Assembly: GCF_002865585.1 (NCBI RefSeq)
Contig: NZ_CP025581.1
Coordinates: forward strand, 2,108,001 to 2,172,000
From: Nocardioides houyundeii
GTDB lineage: Bacteria; Actinomycetota; Actinomycetes; Propionibacteriales; Nocardioidaceae
DNA: 64,000 bases
Direction: 5' to 3'
The notes beneath the pieces were generated by a model. That model was given only the letters and a program-made list of their open reading frames with translations. It was not told the DNA's origin and made no database searches. The position numbers and the translations under genes were made by a program. Positions 9,335 to 18,723 of the stretch are shown piece after piece. The stretch's first letter is position 1, and the number at the start of each line of letters is the position of its first letter.

Positions 9335-10509
9335 CTGAACCTCAGGGTGTCGAGGTAGCTCTCGGCGTTGCGCCGGGTCTCGCGCACCGAGTCGCCGCCG
9401 AACTTCTCCAGCACCGCGTCGGCCAGCACCAGCGCCACCATCGCCTCGGCCACGATGCCGGCGGCCGGCACGGCGCACACGTCGGAGCGCTGGTGGTGGG
9501 CCACGGCCGCCTCGCCGGTGCGCACGTCCACGGTGCGCAGCGCGCGCGGCACGGTGGCGATCGGCTTCATCGCGGCCCGCACCCGGAGGATCTCGCCGGT
9601 GGACATGCCACCCTCGGTGCCGCCGGAGCGTCCCGAGGTGCGGCGCAGGCCCTCGGGGGTCTGCACGATCTCGTCGTGGGCCAAGGAGCCCGGCGTGGCG
9701 GCCAGGTCGAACCCGTCGCCCACCTCGACCCCCTTGATGGCCTGGATCCCCATCAGGGCGCCGGCGAGCCTGGCGTCCAGGCGACGGTCCCAGTGCACGT
9801 GCGAGCCCAGGCCCGGCGGCAGCCCGTGAACGACGACCTCGACGACGCCGCCGAGGGTGTCCCCGTCCTTGTGCGCTTGGTCGATGGCGGAGACCATGGC
9901 GACCGAGGCGTCGGGGTCCAGGCAGCGGACCGGGTCCTCGTCCAGGCGCGCCAGGTCTGAAGGCTGCGGGATCGAGCCCGCCGGGGCGGCCACACCGCCG
10001 AGCTCGACGACGTGGGAGAGGACCTCCACGTCGACGGCCTGGCGCAGGAAGTTCATCGCCACTCGGCCCAGGGCCACCCGGGCCGCGGTCTCGCGCGCCG
10101 AGGCGCGCTCCAGGATCGGCCGGGACTCGTCGAAGTCGTACTTCTGCATGCCCACGAGGTCGGCGTGGCCCGGGCGGGGCCGGGTCAGGGCGGCGTTGCG
10201 GGCGAGCACGTCGAGCTCGGCGGGGTCCACGGGGTCCGCGGACATCACCTTCTCCCACTTGGGCCACTCGCTGTTGCCCACCTCGATGGCCACCGGGCCG
10301 CCGAGCGTCTCACCGTGCCGGACGCCGCCGAGCACGCGCACCGCGTCAGCCTCGAACTTCATCCGGGCGCCCCGGCCATAGCCGAGACGACGACGGGCAA
10401 GGGAGTCGGCGATGTCCTCGGTAGTGACCCGCACGCGGGCGGGCATACCTTCGAGGATCGCGACCAGAGAGGGACCGTGGGACTCGCCCGCAGTGAGCCA
10501 ACGCAGCAT
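9331..10509 (-). CDS. aroC: Chorismate synthase
   Basis: 392 residues. It starts [19 protein letters not shown] and carries [18 protein letters not shown], the [13 protein letters not shown] loop and [11 protein letters not shown], all FMN- and substrate-binding signatures of AroC. It makes chorismate from EPSP using reduced FMN. First of four aro genes in tight overlap; 35 bases separate it from the prepilin peptidase upstream. Complete and typical. Confidence 0.97.
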   Translation of the reverse strand: MLRWLTAGESHGPSLVAILEGMPARVRVTTEDIADSLARRRLGYGRGARMKFEADAVRVLGGVRHGETLGGPVAIEVGNSEWPKWEKVMSADPVDPAELDVLARNAALTRPRPGHADLVGMQKYDFDESRPILERASARETAARVALGRVAMNFLRQAVDVEVLSHVVELGGVAAPAGSIPQPSDLARLDEDPVRCLDPDASVAMVSAIDQAHKDGDTLGGVVEVVVHGLPPGLGSHVHWDRRLDARLAGALMGIQAIKGVEVGDGFDLAATPGSLAHDEIVQTPEGLRRTSGRSGGTEGGMSTGEILRVRAAMKPIATVPRALRTVDVRTGEAAVAHHQRSDVCAVPAAGIVAEAMVALVLADAVLEKFGGDSVRETRRNAESYLDTLRFR

Positions 10510-10544
10510 GGGCGCAGTCTTTCACGCCACCTGCGCGGTCTCGC

Positions 10545-11366
10545 TCACGCTCCGCCCCCGGCGAGATGGGACCAGGTCCAGGGACCGACCAGGACGCCCA
10601 GGAACGCCCCGATCACCAGGAACGGACCGAAGGGCACGCCCTTGCGGTCCGCCAGGCGCAGCAGCGCCAGCAGTGCACCCCCGATCCCGCCCACCAGGAA
10701 GGCCGAGTAGAGGCCCGCGACCAGCTCGCCCCAGCCGAGATAGCCCAGGGCGATGCCGAGGACTCCCGACAGGCGCACGTCGCCGAACCCCAGGCCGCGG
10801 GGATGGATGAACCACAGCACGAAGAAGCAGGCCAGGGCGACGAGGCCACCGAGCCCGGCGCGCAGCAGGGCGTCGAGGTCCCCGGAGAGCACGCCGGCGG
10901 CCACCGCGAGCACCCCCAGGACCCAGTACGTACGACGGATCACCCAGGTGGGCAGGAGCCGGGTGCGCCAGTCCACCACGGCGAGGGCGATCAGCACCGG
11001 CGTCAACGGCAGCCACAGCAGCAGGGACCAGTCCCAGCCGAGCACGGCGCCGACCAGGGCGCCGGCGGCCACCGAGGCCACCGGGACGCCGACGCGGATC
11101 CCCCGGCCGGCAGCGATGTCGACGTAGAGCGCCTTCGGCGCAGCCTCCGCGACCGGCGCAGCCTCGTCGGCGGTCGCAAGCACCTCGGTCGGCGTCGCGC
11201 CCTCGCCCGTCGTCGCAACCTCGAGCGGCGTCGGGTCCTCGAGCGGCGTCGGGTCCTCGAGCGGCGTCGGATCCGGGGCAGGCTCCGGTACCCGGCGCAC
11301 CACGAGTGGCATCAGCAGGCCGCCCGCTCCGGCGGCCAGGGCACCCAGGACAGCGGAACCGATCAC
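10545..11366 (-). CDS. A24-type prepilin peptidase with repetitive linker
   Basis: 273 residues. An N-terminal membrane helix (GSAVLGALAAGAGGLLMPLVV) is followed by an acidic-proline linker with three TPLEDP-type repeats (~30-50), then about seven membrane segments. Both aspartate motifs of the GxGD peptidases are present: VDWRTRLLPTW (first Asp) and GLGFGDVRLSGV (second). The cysteine-rich cytoplasmic methylase domain of full PilD is missing, as in short actinobacterial TadV/PilD forms. It should cleave type IV or Flp/Tad pilin leaders at the membrane. GTG start overlaps the aroE stop (GTGA). No pilin genes occur in the window. Confidence 0.85.
   Translation of the reverse strand: MIGSAVLGALAAGAGGLLMPLVVRRVPEPAPDPTPLEDPTPLEDPTPLEVATTGEGATPTEVLATADEAAPVAEAAPKALYVDIAAGRGIRVGVPVASVAAGALVGAVLGWDWSLLLWLPLTPVLIALAVVDWRTRLLPTWVIRRTYWVLGVLAVAAGVLSGDLDALLRAGLGGLVALACFFVLWFIHPRGLGFGDVRLSGVLGIALGYLGWGELVAGLYSAFLVGGIGGALLALLRLADRKGVPFGPFLVIGAFLGVLVGPWTWSHLAGGGA
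11221..11274 (-). repeat. Three tandem 18-bp units inside the prepilin peptidase gene
   Basis: Three head-to-tail 18-base copies (11221, 11239, 11257), the first two identical and the third differing by one base. In-frame, they encode the TPLEDP repeats of the linker. Copy number is likely to vary between strains. Confidence 0.9.
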
Positions 11367-12195
11367 CGAGCGCCACGCTCGCTGAGCGCCCTCTCCCCCG
11401 CCGCACGCATCACCGCGAGCGGCGCCGGAAGCCCGGTGAACAGGGTGAACTGCAGCGCAGCCTGGTGGACGAGCAGGTCTAGACCGGAGACGACCACGCC
11501 CTCGGCCGCGGCCGCCAGCGGTGTGGGCCACGGGTCGTAGAGGACGTCGAACAGGCACGGGGCCGCGGCGAGCGCCGAGACCAGGGCCGCGCCCTGGGCC
11601 ACGGCCGGGATGGTGGAGACCACGATGTCGGCGGCTCCCAGCGCCGGCTCCGCCAGGGACTCGACCAGGGACTCGACCCGCACCTCGGGCCGCGACGGGT
11701 GGGCTGCCAGGGCGGCTCGGGTCTCCGCGGCGCGGTCCGCTGAGCGCACGAGCAGCGTGAACGAGGTGACGCCCAGCTCGCACAGCGCCAGCCCTACCGA
11801 GGTGGCGGTGGCTCCGCCCCCGAGCACCACCGCCGCACCCAGGGGTCGGTCGGTGCGTTCGCCGATCGCGGCGACCGCCCCGGGAGGTCGGTGTTGTGAC
11901 CGTGCAGCCCATCGTCGAGCACCAGCGTGTTCACCGCGCCGCTCACCGTGGCGTGCGGCGTCACGTCGTCGACCAGCGTCATCGCCTCGCGCTTGAGCGG
12001 CATGGTCAGCGACAGGCCGCGCCAGGTGGGGTCAAGGCCGGCCAGGAACTCGGGGAGCCCGCCGGCGGGCACCCGGTGGGCGTCGTAGGTCCAGTCCAGC
12101 CCCACCGCGGCGTACCCCGCCCGGTGCAGCACCGGAGAGAGCGAGTGCTCGATGGGGTCGCCGAGGACCCCGCACCGACGGGTGGGCTCGGCCAT
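11363..12195 (-). CDS. aroE: Shikimate dehydrogenase (frameshifted in this sequence)
   Basis: The N-terminal half has the substrate-binding CGVLGDPIEHSLSPVLH, LSLTMPLKREA and VNTLVLDDG...GHNTD; the C-terminal half, in a different frame, has the NADP-binding VLGGGATATSVGLAL and the late ...GLDLLVHQAALQF. The frame breaks at the C run 11878-11881 (plus strand), right after HNTDLPG. One extra base gives ...LPGAVAAIGERTDR... and 277 residues. It reduces 3-dehydroshikimate. The start at 12195 follows the mltG stop by two bases. Most likely a homopolymer error in a working gene. Confidence 0.92.
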
Positions 12196-12197
12196 GC

Positions 12198-13355
12198 TCA
12201 GCAGGCGTCCGAGGTCTCGCAGTAGGCCTGGTACTCGGCCTTGAACTCCAGGAACTCGCTGTAGTCCTCCGCGAACTTGGTCTCCCCGGTCGCCAGGTCG
12301 ACGGTGACGTAGTAGTACCAGGGCCCGTCCGCGGGGTTCGCTGCGGCCTTGATGGCGTCGTCGCCGGGCGCCTCGATGGGCGTCGGCGGCAGCCCCGGGT
12401 AGAGCCGGGTGTTGTAGGGCGTGTCCACTGCGAGCTCGTCCGCGCTGAGTGCGGTGGTCCCGGACTTGCCGATTCCGTAGGCGTTGGCGGCGTCGATCTG
12501 CAGCAGGCCGTTGGTGCCGCCCTTGTCGCCAGGACCGTCGAGGCGGTTGTAGATCACCCGCGCCACCTTGGCCATGTCGTCTCCGCGCCCCTCGGCCTCG
12601 ACCAGGGAGGCGATGACCATCAGCTCGGCCGGGGTCCGGCCCAGCGCCGCAGCCCTGCTCTCCAGGCCGGCCTCGTCGGCCGCCTGCCGCCACCTGGCCA
12701 CCATCGCGGCGAGGATGTCGGCGGGCTTGTCCTTGGGGCCCAGCTCGTACGTCGCGGGGAACAGGTAGCCCTCCGGGTTTCCCTCGGCGTAGTCGGGGAG
12801 CCCCAGCGCCGCGGTGTCCGCGAGAGCCTTCTCGTAGCGCCCCCGGTTGAACTTGGTCTTCTCCACCAGGATGTCCACGATGTCGACGACGCGCAGGCCC
12901 TCGGGGATCGTCACCGTGTTGCGGACCTGGTTGGCGGGGTCCATCAGGATGTCGAGCGCGTCGACGGCGCGCATCTCCTTGGCGAGCTCGTAGGTGCCCG
13001 CCTGGATGGTGCTGGAGTTCGGGTCCGCGGAGGCGGCGTCGATGAAGGCCTGCACCGAGGCGACGACCTTCTCCTTCTTCAGGCCGCGGCCCATCGCGGC
13101 CACCGTGTCGCCCTGCTCGACCTGGAAGGTCACCGTGCCGGTGCCCGGACCGGGATAGTCCTCCACGGAGCCGAACTGGTCGGAGACGAAATCCACGCCC
13201 TTGGTGACCGCCACGTAGAAGCCGCCCGCCAGCACCGCAAGGGCGAGGAGCACGGCCAGGCACCCGGCCGGGCCACGGCGTTTCTTGCGCGCTCCGCCCA
13301 CCGATCGCGGGGCCTCGTCCTGGGGGGGCAGGACGGGGCTCTCGTCCTCATGCAT
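12198..13355 (-). CDS. mltG: Endolytic murein transglycosylase MltG (YceG-like)
   Basis: 385 residues. A short cytoplasmic arm, one membrane helix (GCLAVLLALAVLAGGFYVAV, ~35-55), a LysM-like domain, then the YceG catalytic domain with LVEAEGRGDDMAKVARVIYN (catalytic Glu) and LLQIDAANAYG. It cuts nascent glycan strands at the outer face of the membrane and so ends peptidoglycan polymerisation. The ATG at 13355 was chosen because it gives the usual short arm; it overlaps the ruvX stop by 8 bases. The alaS-ruvX-mltG-aroE order is standard. Confidence 0.94.
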   Translation of the reverse strand: MHEDESPVLPPQDEAPRSVGGARKKRRGPAGCLAVLLALAVLAGGFYVAVTKGVDFVSDQFGSVEDYPGPGTGTVTFQVEQGDTVAAMGRGLKKEKVVASVQAFIDAASADPNSSTIQAGTYELAKEMRAVDALDILMDPANQVRNTVTIPEGLRVVDIVDILVEKTKFNRGRYEKALADTAALGLPDYAEGNPEGYLFPATYELGPKDKPADILAAMVARWRQAADEAGLESRAAALGRTPAELMVIASLVEAEGRGDDMAKVARVIYNRLDGPGDKGGTNGLLQIDAANAYGIGKSGTTALSADELAVDTPYNTRLYPGLPPTPIEAPGDDAIKAAANPADGPWYYYVTVDLATGETKFAEDYSEFLEFKAEYQAYCETSDAC

Positions 13356-13809
13356 CGTTGACCTCGACGATCTCTCCGGGCGCGATACCGGAGCTTCGCT
13401 CCGTGTCCAGCGCGTGTTGCAGGATGACGACGGCTGCGGCCTGGTCGACCACCGCTCGTCGGTTGCTGCCCTTGCGCCCCCGGTCACGGAGCATCGCCTC
13501 TGCCGTGACCGTGGTCAAGCGCTCGTCGCAGAGTCTCACGACCACCGGGGCGACCTTGCGCGCCAGGCCGGCCGCGAACTCCCGGGCCTTCGCAGCCGCC
13601 GGTCCCTCCGCACCGGACAGCGAGCGCGGCAGGCCGACGACGATCTCGACGGCCTCCTCCTCAGCCACGATCCGGGCGATCCGGCGCAGGTCTCCGCGTC
13701 CGCGGGGCACGGTCTCCACCGGGGTGGCCAGGAACCCTGACGGGTCGCTGCGTGCCACCCCGATGCGCGCGTCACCGGGGTCGATGCCGAGCCGTACGCC
13801 GTGCCGCAC
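13348..13809 (-). CDS. ruvX: RuvX/YqgF Holliday-junction resolvase-like protein
   Basis: 153 residues with an RNase H-like fold: RLGIDPGDARIGVARSD (first catalytic Asp), VVGLPRSLSGAEGPAA, CDERLTTVTAE (Glu) and VDQAAAVVILQ (last Asp). Family members are credited with rRNA 5'-end maturation or junction cleavage; which applies here cannot be told. The GTG at 13809 lies one base after the alaS stop and gives the usual length. The coding frame extends further upstream without similarity. Confidence 0.93.
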   Translation of the reverse strand: MRHGVRLGIDPGDARIGVARSDPSGFLATPVETVPRGRGDLRRIARIVAEEEAVEIVVGLPRSLSGAEGPAAAKAREFAAGLARKVAPVVVRLCDERLTTVTAEAMLRDRGRKGSNRRAVVDQAAAVVILQHALDTERSSGIAPGEIVEVNDA

Positions 13810-13810
13810 G

Positions 13811-16531
13811 TCAGCGGCCAGCCAGGGCGCTGGCCACGGCGCCCGGGACTGCGGCGACGGCCGCGTCCACACCGGAGGCGTCGGTGCCGCCGCCCTGGGC
13901 GAGGTCGGGCTTGCCGCCGCCCTTGCCGCCCACCAGGGGGCCGACGGCGCGGACCAGGTCGTTGGCCGAGAGGCCCTGGGCCCGCGCGGCCTCGTTGGTC
14001 GCCGCCACGACCGAGACCTTGCCGCCGTCGACGCCGATCAGCACCACGACACCGGCCCGGGCCGGGTCAAGCCGGCCGCGGACGTCGGTGGCCAGGGTGC
14101 GCACGTCGCCGGAACCGGCACCGGGCAGCGCCTGGGCGACCACCGCCACGCCGGACACGTCGGTAGCGCCCTCCGCGATCGCCGTACCGCCGGCGAGCAG
14201 CTGGCCCAGGCGGACCTTGTCCAGCTCCTTCTCGGTGCTGCGGAGCCGCTCCACCATGTCCTGGACCCGCGACACCAGGTCGTCGGGCTGGGTCTTGAGC
14301 ACCCCGGTGAGCTGCTGCACCACGTCACGCTCGCGCGCCAGGTAGGCGAAGCCCTCGATCCCGGTGAACGCCTCGATCCGCCGGTTGCCCGACCCGACCG
14401 AGGACTCCCCGGTCACCACCAGGGTGCCGATCTGGGAGGAGTGGTCGACGTGGGTGCCGCCGCACAGCTCGCGGGACCACGGTCCGCCGATCTCCACGAC
14501 GCGGACCAGCTCGGCGTCGTAGGTCTCGCCGAAGAGCGCAATGGCGCCCCACTCCTTGGCCTCGGCCAAGGTCATGTACTGCGCCGCGACCGCGAGGTCC
14601 TGGCGCAGGGCCTGGTTGGAGACGGTCTCGATGTCGCGCACCTGCTCGGGCGAGAGGCCGGAGCCCCAGCCGAAGTCGAGACGGAGATAGCCGGGACGGT
14701 TGTAGGAGCCGGACTGCAGCGCCGAGGGGCCGAGCACCTCGCGCAGCGCGGCGTGCACCACGTGGGTCCCGGAGTGCGCCTGCCGCGCGCCCAGGCGCCA
14801 CTGCGGGTCCACCTGGGCGTGCAGCACCTTGGTCGCTGCGTCCACTTCGCCCTCGAGCACCCGCACCTGGTGCACCACCAGCCCGCGCACCGGGCGCTGC
14901 ACGTCGAGAACCTCCAGCACGCCGCCGGCGTACTCGATCCGCCCGGCGTCGGCCGCCTGGCCCCCGGACTCGGCGTAGAACGGGGTGCGGTCCAGGACGA
15001 TCTCGCCCACCTCGCCGGCCTCGAGCCGGTCCACGGCGCGTCCCTCACGCAGCAGGGCCAGTGGCGCGGACTCGGTCTCCAGCCGCTCGTAGGCCAACCA
15101 CTGTGTCGGTCCGTGCTCGTCGAGGATGGCGCGGTAGGCCGAGGTGTCGGCGTGCTGGCCCTTCTTGGCGCGAGCATCCGCCTTGGCCCGCTCCCGCTGC
15201 TCGGCCATCAGGCCACGGAAGCCGGCCTCGTCGACCGCCAGCCCCTGCTCGGCGGCCATCTCCAGGGTGAGGTCGATGGGGAACCCGTAGGTGTCGTGCA
15301 GTGCGAAGGCCTGGTCGCCGGGGAGCACCGCGGCGCCGCTGGTCTTGACCTCGTGCGCGGCCAGGTCAAAGATCTGGGTGCCCGCCTGGAGGGTCTTGCG
15401 GAAGGCCTCCTCCTCGGCGAAGGCCACCCGGGAGATCCGCTGCCAGTCCGAGTGCAGGTCGGCGTAGGTCTCGCCCATCTTGTCCCGGCTGACCGGGAAC
15501 AGCTCGGGCAGTGCGGGGTCCTCGTAGCCCAGCAGTCGCATGGAGCGCACCGCGCGCCGCAGCAGCCGGCGCAGCACGTAGCCCCGGGCCTCGTTGCCGG
15601 CGGTGACCCCGTCACCGATCAGCATCATCGAGCTGCGGATGTGGTCTGCCACCACCCGGAACCGCACGTCGTCGACCGGGTCCGCCCCGTAGCGGCGACC
15701 GGTGAGCTCCTCGGCCCGCTGGATCACCGGGAACATGACGTCGATCTCGTACATGTTCTCCTTGCCCTGGAGCAGGAAGGCGACACGCTCCAGGCCCATG
15801 CCGGTGTCGATGTTGCGCTTGGGCAGGCTGCCGGCGACGTCGAAGTCCTCCTTGGACCGCACGGCGCTCAGCTCGTCCTGCATGAAGACCAGGTTCCAGA
15901 TCTCCAGGTAGCGGTCCTCGAGCTTGGTGGGCATCTCGGTGCGGGTGGTGGTGCCGAACTCACCGTCGGGGCCGTAGGCCGGGCCGCGGTCGTAGAGGAT
16001 CTCCGAGCACGGACCACCGGGACCGGGGACGCCCATCGACCAGTAGTTCTCCTTGCGCCCCAGCTTGACGATGCGCTCCTCGGGCAGGCCGGTGACCTTC
16101 ATCCACAGCGCGAGCGCCTCGTCGTCGCCCTGCAGGATCGAGGGCCACAGGCGGCTCTCCTCCAGGCCGAACCCGCCGTCGGCCTGGCTCTTGGTGACCA
16201 GCTCCCAGGCCAGGGAGATGGCGCCCTCCTTGAAGTAGTCGCCGAAGGAGAAGTTGCCGCACATCTCGAAGAACGTCCCGTGCCGGGTGGTCTTGCCGAC
16301 GTCCTCGATGTCCGGGGTGCGCACGCACTTCTGGATGCTGGTCGCGCGGGAGTACGGCGGCGTCTCCTGGCCCAGGAAGTACGGCTTGAAGGGCACCATG
16401 CCAGCGTTGACGAAGAGCAGGTTGGGGTCGTCCAGCAGCAGCGACGCCGACGGCACCGCGGTGTGCGGGCCGTAGGAGGACCCGGCCTCGAAGTGCGCGA
16501 GGAAGCGGCGGCGGATCTCGGCGGTGTCCAT
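13811..16531 (-). CDS. alaS: Alanine-tRNA ligase
   Basis: 906 residues. Class II core with TRHGTFFEMCGNFSFGDYFK, editing domain with HSGTHVVHAAL and the CGGTHVD zinc site, and a C-terminal DHHA1-type domain rich in glycine (GGKGGGKPDLAQGGGTDASG). It charges and proofreads tRNA-Ala. The ATG at 16531 shares its A with the stop of the small gene upstream (TGATG), so translation is probably coupled. Confidence 0.98.
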   Translation of the reverse strand: MDTAEIRRRFLAHFEAGSSYGPHTAVPSASLLLDDPNLLFVNAGMVPFKPYFLGQETPPYSRATSIQKCVRTPDIEDVGKTTRHGTFFEMCGNFSFGDYFKEGAISLAWELVTKSQADGGFGLEESRLWPSILQGDDEALALWMKVTGLPEERIVKLGRKENYWSMGVPGPGGPCSEILYDRGPAYGPDGEFGTTTRTEMPTKLEDRYLEIWNLVFMQDELSAVRSKEDFDVAGSLPKRNIDTGMGLERVAFLLQGKENMYEIDVMFPVIQRAEELTGRRYGADPVDDVRFRVVADHIRSSMMLIGDGVTAGNEARGYVLRRLLRRAVRSMRLLGYEDPALPELFPVSRDKMGETYADLHSDWQRISRVAFAEEEAFRKTLQAGTQIFDLAAHEVKTSGAAVLPGDQAFALHDTYGFPIDLTLEMAAEQGLAVDEAGFRGLMAEQRERAKADARAKKGQHADTSAYRAILDEHGPTQWLAYERLETESAPLALLREGRAVDRLEAGEVGEIVLDRTPFYAESGGQAADAGRIEYAGGVLEVLDVQRPVRGLVVHQVRVLEGEVDAATKVLHAQVDPQWRLGARQAHSGTHVVHAALREVLGPSALQSGSYNRPGYLRLDFGWGSGLSPEQVRDIETVSNQALRQDLAVAAQYMTLAEAKEWGAIALFGETYDAELVRVVEIGGPWSRELCGGTHVDHSSQIGTLVVTGESSVGSGNRRIEAFTGIEGFAYLARERDVVQQLTGVLKTQPDDLVSRVQDMVERLRSTEKELDKVRLGQLLAGGTAIAEGATDVSGVAVVAQALPGAGSGDVRTLATDVRGRLDPARAGVVVLIGVDGGKVSVVAATNEAARAQGLSANDLVRAVGPLVGGKGGGKPDLAQGGGTDASGVDAAVAAVPGAVASALAGR

Positions 16532-16827
16532 CAGTCAGTGTCTTTCGTGTGGTCGGGCGGAAGGTGCAGGCTGGGTGGCGTCCCGGGGGCGGACGCGGTG
16601 AGCTGTGGCGTGGAGTCGGGCACCAGGCCGAAGCGCTCGCGCAGCTGCGTCTCGCGCTCCTGCTGGCCGGCACGGACCTCCTCGCGGAACAGCCGGGCAC
16701 CGGCTCCCACTCCGCGCATCCGGTCCCGGAGGCCGTCGACGCTCAGGCTCTCGGCGGCGCGACGGACCCGGGTGACGGCGTAGGCCCCGGCCCCCGCGCC
16801 GGCCACGAACCACAGGCTCCGGCTCAT
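16531..16827 (-). CDS. Small membrane-linked protein (DUF6167-like)
   Basis: 98 residues. One N-terminal hydrophobic stretch (SLWFVAGAGAGAYAVTRV) then a basic, probably helical region with REEVRAGQQERETQLRERFG. The pairing with the DUF948-like gene immediately before alaS is a fixed actinobacterial arrangement, and the size fits DUF6167; no function is known. It starts in an ATGA overlap with the gene upstream and ends in a TGATG overlap with alaS. Confidence 0.7.
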   Translation of the reverse strand: MSRSLWFVAGAGAGAYAVTRVRRAAESLSVDGLRDRMRGVGAGARLFREEVRAGQQERETQLRERFGLVPDSTPQLTASAPGTPPSLHLPPDHTKDTD

Positions 16828-17305
16828 GCCACGTCTCCCGGCTCGCGCGCGTAGTACTGACGCAGGGCCTCCTTGACGTCGGCCTTGCGGCGTCGCCCGG
16901 CGCGCCGGGTCTCGCGGCGCACCTCGAACCGGATCCGGTTGCGCTGCTCCGGTGCCAGCGCCCGGCGTACGCCGTGGGCCAAGGAGGCCACCTTGACCAC
17001 GCCCTCGCGCAGCACGATGTCGGCGAAGAGCCGTCCCTCGATCCGGGTCGGGACCGGTGCGGGCTCGGGGGCCCGGGAGCGCCCCCGACCTCGGTGATCA
17101 CGAACTCGCGAGGCTGCTCGCCGGTCGGCGCGGCCGGGTCCGAGCGCTCCAGCAGCTCCAGCCTGGCGCGCAGCTCCTGCTGCTCGCGGAGCGCGGCAGC
17201 GAGCGCCGTGCGGGTGCTGGTCCGCAGGCGCACCAGCGTCAGGACCAGCGCGCAGACGACCAGGGCCGCAGCGCCGATCACCGCAGGGACCATCGGTTCG
17301 CTCAC
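16824..17305 (-). CDS. DUF948-like membrane protein (frameshifted in this sequence)
   Basis: Starts VSEPMVPAVIGAAALVVCALV, one membrane helix, then a helical ALREQQELRARLELLERS region. The frame is lost at the G run 17067-17071; one added base gives ...GAPGPPEPAPVPTRIEGRL... and continues into IVLREGVVKVASLAHGVRRAL, ending ...YYAREPGDVA (160 residues). The conserved rarA-DUF948-DUF6167-alaS neighbourhood supports a real gene. GTG at 17305 lies 11 bases after rarA; the ATG at 17293 is an alternative. Role unknown. Confidence 0.72.
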
Positions 17306-17316
17306 AGAGGGGAACC

Positions 17317-18687
17317 CTACCTGCCCCTCGACTGGCCCCGGACGAGCCGCCGGACCCGCTCCCAGCGTTCCTTCAGGGTTGCCTCGGCCCCCAGGGCGGT
17401 GGGTCGGTAGTACTCGGCGTCCGCGACCACGTCGGGTGCGTACTGCTGCTGGGCGATGCCGAACGGCTCGTCGTGGGCGTACTTGTAGGTGACGCCGTGC
17501 CCGAGCTTCTTGGCGCCGCCGTAGTGGGCGTCGCGCAGGTGCGGCGGCACCGGGCCGATCTTGCCGGCGCGCACGTCGGCGCTGGCGCGGTCGATGGCCG
17601 AGATCACCGCGTTGGACTTCGGGGCGAGCGCCAGCGCGATGGTGGCCTGGGCGAGGTTGAGCCGCGCCTCGGGCATCCCGATCAGCTGCACCGCCTGCGC
17701 GGCCGCCACTGCGGTGGTCAGCGCGGTCGGGTCGGCCAGGCCGATGTCCTCGCTGGCCAGGATCACCAGGCGGCGGGCGATGAAGCGGGGGTCCTCCCCC
17801 GCCTCCACCATCCGGGCCAGGTAGTGCAGGGCCGCGTCCGCGTCGGAGCCCCGGACCGACTTGATGAAGGCGCTCGTCACGTCGTAGTGCTGGTCCCCCT
17901 GACGGTCGTAGCGCACCGCTGCCTGGTCCACCGCCGTCTCGGCCAGGGCGAGGGTGATGACGTGGGCGTCCTCGCCACCTACCGAGCTGGCCGCGCCCGC
18001 GGCAGCCTCGAGGTAGGTCAGCGCCCGTCGGGCGTCCCCGCCGGCCAGCCGGACCAGGTGGTCCCGGGCATCCTCGTCGAGGGTGAACCGTCCCGCCAGA
18101 CCGCGCTCGTCCTCCAGCGCGGAGGTGATCACCTCACGGACGTCGTCGTCGGTCAGCGAGGTGAGCCGCAGCAGCAGGCTGCGCGAGAGCAGCGGCGAGA
18201 TCACCGAGAAGAAGGGGTTCTCCGTGGTGGCGGCCACCAGGGTGACCCAGCGGTTCTCCACCCCCGGCAGCAGCGCGTCCTGCTGGGCCTTGGAGAACCG
18301 GTGCACCTCGTCGACGAAGAGCACCGTCTCGCGCCCGCCCCGGGACAGCTCCGAGCGGGCCGCGTCGATCGCCGCCCGGACCTCCTTGACGCCGGCGGAC
18401 ACCGCGGAGACCTCGACGAAGCGACGGTCTGTCTGGTTGCTGACGATGGCGGCGATCGTCGTCTTGCCCGTCCCCGGGGGGCCCCACAGCAGCAGCGACA
18501 TCGACTGGTCGCCCTCGACCAGTCGGCGCAGCGGCGAGCCCTCGGCGCGCAGCTGCGGCTGCCCGACCAGCTCGTCCAGGGTGCGCGGACGCATCCGCAC
18601 CGCGAGCGGCGCCGAGGAGTGGGTGTTGACCCCCAGCGACCCGGCGGAGGGACTCGGGGTGTCGAAGAGTCCCTCCACGTCAGTCAC
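17317..18687 (-). CDS. rarA: Replication-associated recombination protein A (AAA+ ATPase)
   Basis: 456 residues. Opening [16 protein letters not shown], Walker [10 protein letters not shown], Walker [10 protein letters not shown], sensor 1 AATTEN, and the C-terminal tetramerisation domain with [20 protein letters not shown]. RarA/MgsA acts at stalled replication forks with SSB. The GTG start lies 6 bases after a TAGGCT box, so its transcript may be leaderless. First gene of the long minus-strand run that continues into alaS and the aro genes. Confidence 0.95.
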   Translation of the reverse strand: MTDVEGLFDTPSPSAGSLGVNTHSSAPLAVRMRPRTLDELVGQPQLRAEGSPLRRLVEGDQSMSLLLWGPPGTGKTTIAAIVSNQTDRRFVEVSAVSAGVKEVRAAIDAARSELSRGGRETVLFVDEVHRFSKAQQDALLPGVENRWVTLVAATTENPFFSVISPLLSRSLLLRLTSLTDDDVREVITSALEDERGLAGRFTLDEDARDHLVRLAGGDARRALTYLEAAAGAASSVGGEDAHVITLALAETAVDQAAVRYDRQGDQHYDVTSAFIKSVRGSDADAALHYLARMVEAGEDPRFIARRLVILASEDIGLADPTALTTAVAAAQAVQLIGMPEARLNLAQATIALALAPKSNAVISAIDRASADVRAGKIGPVPPHLRDAHYGGAKKLGHGVTYKYAHDEPFGIAQQQYAPDVVADAEYYRPTALGAEATLKERWERVRRLVRGQSRGR

Positions 18688-18693
18688 CGTCCC

Positions 18694-18699
18694 AGCCTA
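18694..18699 (-). promoter_or_regulatory. -10 box TAGGCT before rarA
   Basis: TAGGCT, then six bases (GGGACG), then the GTG start of rarA. The spacing places the transcription start at the start codon, which suggests a leaderless mRNA. No ribosome-binding site is visible. Confidence 0.55.
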
Positions 18700-18723
18700 G
18701 GCCCAGGGCACGGGCGGGCCACC

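Noticed and set aside
13358..16783. A 1141-codon open frame on the plus strand opposite alaS
   Set aside because: It mirrors alaS and mltG/ruvX in the high-GC third-position pattern, its predicted protein is low-complexity with no domain, and the minus strand holds complete well-known genes.
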